Shown here in pieces: positions 17,168 through 25,452 of a DNA stretch of 64,000 bases (its first letter is position 1; each line of letters begins with the position of its first letter). The notes beneath the pieces are model-generated. The model saw nothing but the letters and a program-made list of their open reading frames with translations. It made no database searches and was not told the DNA's origin. The stretch comes from CAYNNQ01 sp051748085 (GTDB lineage: Bacteria; Desulfobacterota; Desulfovibrionia; Desulfovibrionales; Desulfonatronovibrionaceae). The stretch spans positions 25,312-89,311 of the forward strand of contig JBNJHA010000002.1 of NCBI GenBank assembly GCA_051748085.1, written 5' to 3'. The position numbers were made by a program, and so were the translations under genes.

Positions 17168-18100
17168 CTAACCTAGCTTTTTCAGCATGCCGTGTGCTCC
17201 GGCAAATCGAGCGAGATACCCGCGGCGATCGGGCATGCCCATCGGATCGAATCCAACCGAGGCCAAGGCCCCCATATAGTCAACCAGGGGTTTGGCATCC
17301 TTGCGGATCGGGCCATAACATCCACGGCAGGGCATGCGCGCCTGCAAACACCGAGGCGGCTTACCCTTTCCGCCGCATCCGGCCCGGGTGACCGGACCAA
17401 GACATAAAAAGCCCTGTTCCAAAAGACAGCGCATTTCGTCAAGCGGTTTGTCCGGATCGTATTCCGGGGCTTCCAACATGCGTTTTATATCTCCGGCTCC
17501 CTTTTTGCTTTCGCGCTGGGTGGGACATACATCGCATACCGACCTTTCAGGCATGCTGAACTCGGTCTTGCCCTCAAGCAGGGCCAGCACCGCGGCAGTA
17601 ATCCAATCCGGATGAGGCGGGCAACCCGGTACATAAATATCCACATCCACAATTTCGTCCAAGGCGTAACACTTGTCCAAAAGAGGGGGGATATCGGTAT
17701 TCGGCACATCGCTCGCGTCGGTAGTCGGGGAATCTTTGTATACAAACTGGGTAAGTTCTTCATTCCCGTACATGTTAATAAGTGCGGGAATCCCTCCGTC
17801 CGTCGCGCAGGTTCCAAGAGCGATAAGAATCTGGCATTTTTTGCGCATCTCCTTAAGTATTTCCACATGCTCTTCGTTGCGCACGCTTCCGGAGACAATG
17901 CCGACCACAGCTTCCGGTATATTTAGTTCATTTTCCTCCCCGGTCTGACCAAAATATTTATGGTCCATAATAACCGGGATATGCACAAAATCCAGATTGT
18001 TCACCAGTAGATCCACTAATATGTCGCCAATATTGAGAATGGCTATCTCACACCCTGAACAGGCATTGAGCCACTCTTCGGCAACAGTCACTTTGCTCAT
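17168..18100 (-). CDS. mvhG: Mvh hydrogenase small subunit
   Basis: The 310-residue iron-sulfur subunit that takes electrons from the NiFe(Se) site. There is no Tat signal, consistent with a cytoplasmic enzyme. Cluster cysteines are visible in CSGCE at about 14-18 (proximal), ALGTCATDGG, YVPGCPPHPDW and a Cys-rich C-terminal part (CDVCPTQR, CLGPVTRAGCGG, CRGCYGP). It lies 30 bases after the true mvhD stop and 10 before mvhA. It contains no in-frame TGA, unlike the other three subunits. Confidence 0.95.
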   Translation of the reverse strand: MSKVTVAEEWLNACSGCEIAILNIGDILVDLLVNNLDFVHIPVIMDHKYFGQTGEENELNIPEAVVGIVSGSVRNEEHVEILKEMRKKCQILIALGTCATDGGIPALINMYGNEELTQFVYKDSPTTDASDVPNTDIPPLLDKCYALDEIVDVDIYVPGCPPHPDWITAAVLALLEGKTEFSMPERSVCDVCPTQRESKKGAGDIKRMLEAPEYDPDKPLDEMRCLLEQGFLCLGPVTRAGCGGKGKPPRCLQARMPCRGCYGPIRKDAKPLVDYMGALASVGFDPMGMPDRRGYLARFAGAHGMLKKLG

Positions 18101-18130
18101 ATTAACCTCCGTATGCGATTCACCCCGTTT

Positions 18131-18571
18131 TTAGGCGTTCACCGCTTCCTTGTCGCATTCAGGGCGCAATGGATTAGGCCCAAGGGATTTTATTTTCTCC
18201 GTAAACTCGGTGACCACCTCTTGAAAACGAGGAGCTTCAGCCGAGGATACCCACTCGATCCGGAATCTTTCCGGGTCGATACCCATGTCTTCCAGAACGA
18301 GTTTAATGGCCTGTGCCCTAGCCTGTGCCTTATAATTACCATCCAGGTAATGACATTCGCCCAGGTGTCAACCCATCAGGATGACGCCGTCCGCGCCTTT
18401 TTCAAGGGCCTCTACCACCAGATTGGGATGAACCATTCCTGAACACATGACCCTTATAGCACGCATATTCGGAGGATATTGCAGTCGGGAGACCCCGGCC
18501 AGGTCGGCTCCCGCATATGCGCACCAGTTGCACAGGAATCCGACAATTACAGGTTCATAATTTTCAGCCAT
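18131..18571 (-). CDS. mvhD: MvhD/FrhD-type electron-transfer subunit, with selenocysteine
   Basis: A 2Fe-2S protein that passes electrons from hydrogenase to HdrA. It opens with PVIVGFLCNWCAYAGAD and RVMCSGMV, both family motifs. An in-frame TGA at 18370-18368 would end it at residue 67. Read as selenocysteine (U68) it continues GUHLGECHYLDGNYKAQ, which matches the MvhD signature GCHxGxCHYxxGN, through to a TAA at 18131 (146 residues, normal family length). A bSECIS-like hairpin follows. AAGGAG precedes the ATG. It lies between hdrA (27 bases upstream) and mvhG. Confidence 0.95.
18335..18351 (-). promoter_or_regulatory. bSECIS-like hairpin for Sec68 of MvhD
   Basis: Beginning 16 bases after the TGA at 18370-18368, ATTACC pairs perfectly with GGTAAT around a TGGAT loop. 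The loop starts 22 bases after the TGA, identical to mvhA, and the loop differs from the mvhA loop only in its last base. Confidence 0.8.
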
Positions 18572-18598
18572 GGGAACAACTCCTTATGGTTTTTTGTT

Positions 18599-21500
18599 CT
18601 ATGCGCACTCCAGGACCGCTTGCATCTGAGCCCTGAGTTGTTCGTTGGTGAATCCGTGTACGTATACACCCTTCTTCGGGCATGTCGCTTCACATATGCC
18701 ACAGCCCTTGCACAACGTCTTGCTGGTTTCAATCTTTTTACGCTTCTCGCCCTCAAGCTCGTATTCAATCAATTCAATAGCCCCGTAGGGACACGTATCG
18801 ACACACAACGCACATCCGTCGCAGTTTTCCGTGACGTAAGACTTGATGGAGTCAAGCGGCATTTCAGCCTGGGACAGAATTGTTGCTGCCCTTGAGGTTG
18901 CCGCCTGGGCCTGTGCCACTGCCTCGTCTACCGGTTTTGGATAGTGACAGAGTCCGGCCAGAAACATGCCGTCGACGCTCAAGTCAACCGGGCGCAGCTT
19001 GGCATGAGCTTCCTGCAGAAAGCCGTTATTGTTGACTCCGCATTTGTACAGGCTGATCAGTTCTTTATTGTCATGCGGCACGATGGCTGAAGCCAGGACA
19101 AGATAATCGGGACGAATTTCCACCTCACGGCCAAGTATCCGATCATGGGCCTTTAGTACCAGATCGTCTCCTTCCTTGTTGACCTGAGGTTTATTCTCCA
19201 GATCATAGCGAATAAATACCACGCCTAGTTCACGGGCCTTGCGGTACAAATCTTCGCGTGCGCCGTAAGTCCGGATATCCCTGTATAAAACATATACCGG
19301 CATTTCCGGATTGATTTCCTTGAGTTCAACCGCGGACTGCATGGTATGTGTGCAACATACCCGACTGCAGTACGGACGATCCGGTTCACGGGATCCAACG
19401 CATTGGATAAAGGCTGCGGCCTTGGCTTTTTCCAAAGCAGGCTTGTGTTCGCGCAATTCAGCGTCAAAATCAAGATGGGTGAAGACCCGATCATCTTCGC
19501 CGTACATGTATTCATTCGGCTTATGTTCCTTGGCACCGGTACAGACGACTCCAATACCGTATTTTACAGCCCGGGTTTCTCCGTCTACATCAATCTCGCT
19601 GACAAAATCCCCCAGCGCTCCGCTGGCATTTTTGATCCTTGAATTTTTTAATACTTTAATATTCGGGTGATTTTCCGTTTTGGAGACCAATTCCTCAACA
19701 TACGGCTTGATCTCTTCACCCCTCCAGGTCTTGTTCAAATTCCAGGCGTTTCCGCCCAGCTTATCCGATTTTTCCAGAAGGACTGTTTCAAATCCCTGAT
19801 CAGCCAGACCAACAGCGGATTTCATCCCGGAAATTCCTCCGCCGACAACAAGCGCGGACTGATTGACCTTGACTGACAAATGCTCCAGGGGCTGCAGCAT
19901 GGAAGCCTTGACCACAGCCATGCGCACTTGATCTTTTGCCTTTTGTGTGGCCCTTTCCGGCTCCTTGGAGTGAACCCAGCTGTTCTGATTGCGAATATTG
20001 GCCATTTCAAACAAATACTCATTCAGTCCGGCGTTTTTCAAGGTCTCCCGGAACAAGGGTTCGTGAGTTCTGGGAGTACAGGCGGCAACCACCACACGAT
20101 TCAAATTGTTTTCCTTGATCTTTTCCGCGATCAGCACCTGAGTATCCTGCGAACAGGTAAACAGATTATTCTCGGCGAAAACAACATTGGGCAATGATTT
20201 AGCGTATTCGGTCACATCCTTGACATCCACGGTGCCCGCGATGTTGATTCCGCAGGAACAGACAAATACACCCACTCTGGGTTCATCCTGAGTTACATCC
20301 TTTTCTTCCGGAAAAGTCTTTTCCTCGGTAAGAGAACCCCGCTTGGAGTTAAGAGCGATGGAAGCTGCAGCCGCCGCGGAAGACGCTTCGGTTACTGACT
20401 GCGGTATATCCTTGGGTGCCTGAAAGCATCCACTGGCATATATTCCGGGAACGCTTGTCGAAACCGGATCAAAACTGGAGGCTTCGGCAAAATTATACTT
20501 GTCGAGCTTTATACCCATGTTCTTGGCCAGCTCAATGGCGTCTTTGTCTGTTTGCAGACCGACTGACAGGACAAACATGTCAAACTGTTCCTTAACCCGC
20601 TCCTGCTTCTGATCATCAAAATACTCAAGAAGCACTCCACCGTCAGGATTAGGATACACAGTGTGAATACGGCTTTGAACAAAACGAACGCCGTCTTTTT
20701 TGGCCTTTTCGTAGTATTCGTCAAACTCCTTTCCGTGGGTCCGCATGTCCATGTAAAAAATGGCGTTCTCCACGCCGCCGGAAACGTGCTCATTTGTAAC
20801 CACGGCCTGCTTTATCGCGTACATGCAGCATACCGACGAACAATAGCCGTTGTCGCACCGGTTAATATTCCTGGATCCTACACATTGCAGCCAGGCTATC
20901 TTTTTGGGTTCCTTTCCATCGGAAGGACGTTGCAGGTGACCCATGCAGGGTCCACTGGCTGACAGGAGTCTTTCATATTCTAGACTGGTGACAACATCTT
21001 TGAATTTGGAATAGGCGTAGTGATCAAAAACCGATGGATCAAAAGCCTTGAATCCCGGGGACAATATAACCGAACCAACATTGATCTCGTGGATTTGGTC
21101 CTTGTGCTCGGCATCGAAATCAATTGCCCCGGCAGGACAATATTTTTCACAGGCCCGACATTTGCCCTTTTGCACAAAAATACAATTATCCGGATCAATT
21201 GCGTACTTAAGCGGGACTGCCTGCCCGTACTTGATATACGCGGCCTTTCTTTTGTTCAGGCCTTCGTTGAATTCATCCGGGACTTTTTTCGGACAACGTT
21301 CAGCGCATTCGCCGCAGGCAATACATTTGTCCATATCCACATAACGCGGACGCTCACGTACGGTAACGTTAAAGTTTCCGTCGTTTCCGTCAATCTTTTC
21401 TACCTCGCTCAAAGTCAAAAGCTTAATGTTCAAGTGCCGACCGCACTCGACCAACTTGGGCGAGATAATTCACATAGCACAGTCATTGGTGGGGAAGGTC

Positions 21501-21649
21501 TTATCCAGCTGAGCCATGGCGCCGCCAATTCCAGCCGTCTTCTCCACCAAATAGACGAAATAGCCTGCGTCAGCCATGTCCAGAGCGGACTGGATGCCGG
21601 CAATACCTCCACCGACAACCATGACTGCGCCAACTTTTTCTTTAGACAT
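18599..21649 (-). CDS. hdrA: Double-length HdrA flavoprotein with selenocysteine
   Basis: The electron-bifurcating FAD subunit of heterodisulfide-reductase complexes. Translation from the ATG at 21649 (AAGGGGG upstream) gives VVGGGIAGIQSALDMADAG, an FAD Rossmann motif. The in-frame TGA at 21472-21470 then encodes U60 in the motif NDCAMUIISPKL, where HdrA normally has CxxC...PKL. The frame runs on to 18599 (1016 residues). Beyond it are a ferredoxin domain at about 109-119 (CIACGECAERC) and a second CxxC site. A second HdrA-like half begins near 595 with VVGGGISGMKSAVGLADQG, followed by a C-terminal 2x[4Fe-4S] ferredoxin (CDGCALCVDTCP, CKGCGICEATCP). No hdrB or hdrC is visible here. Confidence 0.95.
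21431..21449 (-). promoter_or_regulatory. bSECIS-like hairpin for Sec60 of HdrA
   Basis: Beginning 20 bases after the TGA at 21472-21470, CGAGTGC pairs with GCACTTG (7 bp, one G-U) around a GGTCG loop. Its GGUC core is shared with the GGUCU loop of the E. coli fdhF SECIS (recalled from the literature). The loop starts 27 bases after the TGA, five further than in mvhA and mvhD. Confidence 0.7.
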
Positions 21650-22126
21650 GCTAAACCCCCTTTGCCAGTTGTTTGTTTGTTAGCTTCTTTCTATCGAAAC
21701 CGCCCTCGATCCCGATGTTTTGCATAAGCTTCAATCCTAACCGCATTTTTAAGGATTACATTCCTTAATACATTACCGGCGAAAATATTTAGGTTGTTAA
21801 TAGCGCATGATTTTAAAAAATGCTAGTCTTTCTTGTATCAAATCAAAAAAAAATAATGACAAGTTATCTCCATTCGTAACACGAAAACAGGCTTTCCGCA
21901 TTTTGAAATATGCATTTTTTGCCGCGGTCCGAGCCATGACCGGGACACTGTTGCCGGGCTGAGCTGGAATGATTCAGCCCGGCAACCGACACTAGCAGCC
22001 ATTGCCCTTACGCACCCCCTGTGCTATTAATTCTCTAGGATTTTCTGGCAATCTTCAACATAGCCGAAATTGATTAATAGACGAATGTTTTGAAAAAATG
22101 GTCTAAAAGAAAAAAAGTGGATAAAT
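21650..22126. other. 477-base divergent intergenic region (hdrA / rlpA)
   Basis: No ORF with coding character is visible. The half next to hdrA is AT-rich and should carry the hdrA operon promoter, but no convincing -35/-10 pair was identified. The most notable structure is a perfect 13-bp inverted repeat at 21950-21962 / 21974-21986 (GTTGCCGGGCTGA type) with an 11-base loop and no T-run on either side. The rlpA-proximal part shows nothing recognisable. Confidence 0.5.
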
Positions 22127-22849
22127 ATGAATAACTTTTACCGTCTTTCATTGCTCTTTTTCATACTTGTCTTTTTTCTTCCGGCCTGCGGCAAAAGCCG
22201 TCTACCCGCGCCGGAGAAACCCCAGAAGCCGGTACCGGCCAAAAAGGGAACCTTTAAAGAATATTCAATCGGTTCAAAAAAATACAGGCCACTGACTGAT
22301 TCGCGCGGATTCACGCAAAGAGGCATCGCTTCGTGGTATGGCCGAAAATTTCATAACCGGCCAACTGCCAACGGGGAATCGTATAATATGTACGCAATGA
22401 CCGCGGCGCACAAAATTTTACCCATGAATACCAAGGTAAAGGTAATTAATGAGGAAAACGGCAAAAGCATTGTGGTCAGAATCAATGATCGGGGTCCTTT
22501 TGTTAAAAGCCGGATCATCGATCTTTCATACGCTGCGGCCAAAAAATTGGGAGTAGTAGGTCCGGGAACTGCGCGAGTGCGTATTTCCGCGATTGGCAAC
22601 TGCCCGCAAAACATCCGCGGAACTTTCTACATCCAGGTAGGATCATTCACAGTGAAGCCAAACGCTCTATATTTGCGCGGAAAACTGCTTGAACGCGGTT
22701 TCCAGGGATCCCGCATAACAAAAGCAAAAATCAACGGGAAAAAATTCTGGCGTGTTCAAGCGGGCGTGTTCAAATCTCTTTCAAGCGCGCAACAGGCTCA
22801 GACAAAACTGGAAACAAGTCACCCCAAAGCATTTATTATTGCTGATTGA
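22127..22849 (+). CDS. rlpA: RlpA-family septal lytic transglycosylase lipoprotein
   Basis: 240 residues with a lipoprotein signal (FFLPACGKS, lipid Cys at 21). The double-psi beta-barrel RlpA domain covers about 65-160 (GIASWYGRKFHNRPTANGE, MNTKVKVINEENGKSIVVRINDRGPF). A C-terminal SPOR domain at about 168-240 (FYIQVGSFTVKPNALYLRGKL) binds septal peptidoglycan lacking stem peptides. The RlpA catalytic Asp is present in NDRGPF. The 3' end overlaps the convergent HU/IHF gene by 14 bases. Confidence 0.92.
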   Translation: MNNFYRLSLLFFILVFFLPACGKSRLPAPEKPQKPVPAKKGTFKEYSIGSKKYRPLTDSRGFTQRGIASWYGRKFHNRPTANGESYNMYAMTAAHKILPMNTKVKVINEENGKSIVVRINDRGPFVKSRIIDLSYAAAKKLGVVGPGTARVRISAIGNCPQNIRGTFYIQVGSFTVKPNALYLRGKLLERGFQGSRITKAKINGKKFWRVQAGVFKSLSSAQQAQTKLETSHPKAFIIAD

Positions 22850-23123
22850 GTTCATCTCTGAATTTCCGGGACAGACGGAAGACCACTACCGTTCTTTCCG
22901 GCAGAGTGATGCTTTCTTCGGTCTGGGGATTGCGACCTTTTCTTGCGCTCTTATCATAGGCCTCAAACTTGCCGAATCCGCTTACAAGAAGCGAGTAATC
23001 CTTTTTTATACCTTTTTTCATTATCGCGATAAGATCTTCAACAATATTTTTAACTTCCGCACGATTCAAGTCAAAATCGTTATAAATCTCATCAACGATT
23101 TTCGCCTTAGTCAAGGTAGCCAT
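22836..23123 (-). CDS. HU/IHF-family nucleoid protein
   Basis: A 95-residue DNA-bending protein: MATLTKAKIVDEIYNDFDLNRAEVKNIVEDL, then the core LLVSGFGKFEAYDKSARKGRNPQT with the beta-arm 'GRNPQT' intercalation motif. The length and FGKFE...KxxRxGRNPxT form suit IhfA (himA), but HU cannot be excluded by eye. It ends within the last 14 bases of convergent rlpA. Confidence 0.92.
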   Translation of the reverse strand: MATLTKAKIVDEIYNDFDLNRAEVKNIVEDLIAIMKKGIKKDYSLLVSGFGKFEAYDKSARKGRNPQTEESITLPERTVVVFRLSRKFRDELNQQ

Positions 23124-23313
23124 ATCAAATCTCCCGCTGTTAAATAATTGATGGTCACGCTTTATCCAAAATTTTACTGCTCAACCATTTTGGTTAAGTA
23201 GTTGCCTTTTTATTTTATGCCGCCTGAAGCCCTGGCAAATTTCATTTTATTTTTTAAATCCGGCCGGAAACCGCAGGCAAAGAGCAAAAAACCATGGGCG
23301 GCCGCAAGGATAT

Positions 23314-23724
23314 TTAAACATATTTTCGAATCTTATCCGCTACTTTGGCCATAGCTTCAGAGCTTTCATACTTGCCCTGCTTCCACAGATCCAGGTTGTC
23401 ACCCGTATACCTGGGAATCAAATGAAAATGGGCGTGATATACCAATTGACCGGCTGCTTCGTTTATATTCATCCCGATGTTGACCCCGTCGGCGCCCAAA
23501 GCATTCATCAGGCTGGCGGCAATGCGCTTTTGCGCCCGCAGCAACTCCTCCCCAAGAACCAGGGGGAGATCCAGAAGCGTGGCATAATGGAGTTTGGGGA
23601 TCAGGACAACATGCCCTGATTGCACAGGTGCAATGTCCAGAAAGGCTAACACGTTCCCGGTTTCGTAAACGCCGTCACTTGGGATTTCGCCGCTGACAAT
23701 CCGACAGAAAATGCATTCATCCAT
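23314..23724 (-). CDS. HIT-family nucleotide hydrolase
   Basis: 136 residues from the ATG at 23724 (MDECIFCRIVSGEIPS), preceded by AAGGGG. An in-frame ORF upstream adds 44 residues without family resemblance. The histidine triad is complete in YHAHFHLIPRY. The zinc-type CIFC motif at the N-terminus and LVIPKxHxATLLDL-like region fit Hint/HinT-type AMP-lysine hydrolases. The physiological substrate is unknown. Confidence 0.9.
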   Translation of the reverse strand: MDECIFCRIVSGEIPSDGVYETGNVLAFLDIAPVQSGHVVLIPKLHYATLLDLPLVLGEELLRAQKRIAASLMNALGADGVNIGMNINEAAGQLVYHAHFHLIPRYTGDNLDLWKQGKYESSEAMAKVADKIRKYV

Positions 23725-24042
23725 TCCGATGCCCCTTGGCGGAGTTAAAATTTTACCATATAGGTTCAGCAACGCATCGAATTCTATATTACTCAACCAT
23801 TTTTTTTTTTGCAAGTACAGAATTTTTTTGCTTGTTTTGCTGCAACGGTTTGTCATATGAAAAAATCAGGCGAACAAACACGATCTGCGCTTTTAATCGG
23901 CAATATTTTGTAACTATTCGGCACACGAAAAAAAATTTGGCAAACAAATACAATACCTTGACAAAATTACAACCTTAGCAGTCGCACCCTTCTGTTTCGA
24001 AGAATTTCGCAAAACATGGAACATAAACGCACGGCTTAAAAT
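23725..24042. other. 318-base divergent intergenic region (HIT gene / radical SAM gene)
   Basis: AT-rich, with no credible ORF. The recognisable content is the 42-bp repeat at 23910-23951. The rest shows nothing I can name. It should hold divergent promoters for the HIT gene (minus) and the radical SAM gene (plus). Confidence 0.5.
23910..23951 (+). repeat. 41-42 bp dispersed repeat, copy 1
   Basis: Begins GTAACTATTCGGCACACG, continues with an A-run, then TTTGGCAAACAAATAC. The flanking octamers are AATATTTT and AATACCTT (6 of 8 identical), which may be a decayed target duplication. Copies 2 and 3 at 46527 and 62775 share most positions and have perfect flanking octamers. Confidence 0.65.
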
Positions 24043-25080
24043 ATGTACGCGCTCAGCTTTGAACATCCAGAACCGAACAGGGAACAGCCCAGAATAATTC
24101 CTGTATTCATCCCCTTTGCCGGCTGTCCGGGACGTTGCATATACTGCGCTCAACGCGAACAGACCGGGGAACATCCGATGTCTTTGTCCAAAATTTTTTC
24201 TGCTTGTCGCGCAAGACTGGCAAAATGCCTCGAGCAGGGTGAAAACAACCTGGGCCTGGCATTTTATGGCGGAACATTCACTGCTCTGCCTTGGGAATGG
24301 CAATTAAAATTTATTAAACTTGCAGCCGATTTTAAGTCCAAAGGTGTTCTGACGCATATAAGATGCTCAACACGGCCCGATTTTATTGATCTTCGCCAAT
24401 TGGATTCGCTCCAAAAGCATGGATTGGATTTGATTGAACTCGGAATTCAGACCTTTAACGATGTTGTGCTTCAAATATCCAGACGCGGATACAATCATGA
24501 AGTAGCCCTGGATGCGTGCGAAAAAATAACAGGACAAGGATTGGAACTTGGACTGCAGATGCTCCCCGGACTGCCCGGCCATTCAATTTCCATATTTATG
24601 CGCGACATTGAGCAGGTATGCGACTTATCCCCAAGCACTTTGCGCTTGTATCCATGCCTGGTCATCGGGAATACGGAATTGACTTCCATGTGGAGGCAGG
24701 GAAAATACAGGCCCTGGAGTCTTGATACTGCGCTCGGCGCAATTTCCCTGGTTATGCCTGAAATTTGGAAAAACGGAATTAAAATTATCAGGATAGGGCT
24801 GGCGCCTGAAGCAGACATGCTGAACGCGCTGCATGCCGGACCCTGGCATGAGTCCTTTGGCAGCATCTGCAGAGGAATGGCGTTACGGGATATGCTGCTT
24901 TCCAAAATCAGAATGATGCCCGGTCGAGCGCAAAAAATAATGGTACCTTACAGGTATGTTTCCGATTTTTGGGGATTTAAGAGAAGTAATGCTGCGGCAT
25001 ACCAAAAACAGGGGATTACCAGGAAGGAAGTGGACATCCATAACGGCAGCAAGTTCATAATTATGAATCATAGCAATTGA
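24043..25080 (+). CDS. Elp3/coproporphyrinogen-oxidase-like radical SAM protein
   Basis: 345 residues. The radical SAM 4Fe-4S motif CPGRCIYC is at residues 28-35, followed by GLAFYGGTFTALP (SAM-binding GGxFxxL type), STRPDFID, ELGIQTFNDVVLQISRRGY and GLELGLQMLPGLPG. These resemble the SAM half of Elp3 and a family of uncharacterised bacterial proteins. The Elp3 acetyltransferase domain is absent. The substrate is unknown. It stands alone on the plus strand and is followed by a strong inverted repeat. Confidence 0.82.
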   Translation: MYALSFEHPEPNREQPRIIPVFIPFAGCPGRCIYCAQREQTGEHPMSLSKIFSACRARLAKCLEQGENNLGLAFYGGTFTALPWEWQLKFIKLAADFKSKGVLTHIRCSTRPDFIDLRQLDSLQKHGLDLIELGIQTFNDVVLQISRRGYNHEVALDACEKITGQGLELGLQMLPGLPGHSISIFMRDIEQVCDLSPSTLRLYPCLVIGNTELTSMWRQGKYRPWSLDTALGAISLVMPEIWKNGIKIIRIGLAPEADMLNALHAGPWHESFGSICRGMALRDMLLSKIRMMPGRAQKIMVPYRYVSDFWGFKRSNAAAYQKQGITRKEVDIHNGSKFIIMNHSN

Positions 25081-25107
25081 TTGCTATGGAATATCTTCTT
25101 CGGAAAT

Positions 25108-25158
25108 GATTTAAACGTTTCGCATAGCTGCAAAAAAGGTGGGCGAAACGTTTAAATC
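25108..25158. terminator. Perfect 16-bp inverted repeat between convergent genes
   Basis: GATTTAAACGTTTCGC (25108-25123) is repeated perfectly in inverse orientation at 25143-25158, with a 19-base loop. It lies 28 bases after the radical SAM stop and 15 bases after the small minus-strand gene, so a shared bidirectional terminator is plausible. No T-run follows and the stem is AT-rich with an AACGTT core, so an operator or cruciform is also possible. Confidence 0.5.
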
Positions 25159-25172
25159 GTAAACAGTAAATA

Positions 25173-25325
25173 CTAATGGTGGTCTTCTTTTTGCCCTTCC
25201 CATATACGATATACGGCTGCAGCCACAATAGCGCCTAAAAAGGTAAAGATGCCAATCACTCCGAAATAGCCGGGAACGGAGCTGTGGAGCATATTTTTGA
25301 TCAGCTCAAGCAAAACATTATCCAT
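25173..25325 (-). CDS. 50-residue single-pass membrane protein
   Basis: A short ORF with an excellent ribosome site (GGAGGT six bases before the ATG). The protein starts MDNVLLELIKNMLHSSVPG, has one hydrophobic helix at about 18-40 (YFGVIGIFTFLGAIVAAAVY) and a short polar tail, WEGQKEDHH. The helix-plus-charged-tail layout resembles small accessory subunits of membrane complexes, but I do not recognise it. It lies upstream of mqnE on the same strand as mqnE, 127 bases after that gene's end boundary at 25453. Confidence 0.65.
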   Translation of the reverse strand: MDNVLLELIKNMLHSSVPGYFGVIGIFTFLGAIVAAAVYRIWEGQKEDHH

Positions 25326-25452
25326 GACAGACCTCCAGGTTATTAATATTGTGTATCTTTTAAATGCGTCTAAATCAGTTTCATGGAATTAGTCAATATT
25401 AAGAGGGCAATTCCTCGACGCAGGCATGTATTTTAAGCTTTTATTCGCCTGA

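Noticed and set aside
15805..21472. Reading mvhA, mvhD and hdrA as pseudogenes or frameshifted by stop codons
   Set aside because: All three stops are TGA in the right frame, each falls at a conserved Cys position, homology continues in the same frame beyond it, and a SECIS-like hairpin follows. Random mutation would not give this pattern three times in one operon.
21950..21986. Calling the strong hairpin a terminator
   Set aside because: There is no T-run on either strand and no gene ends near it.
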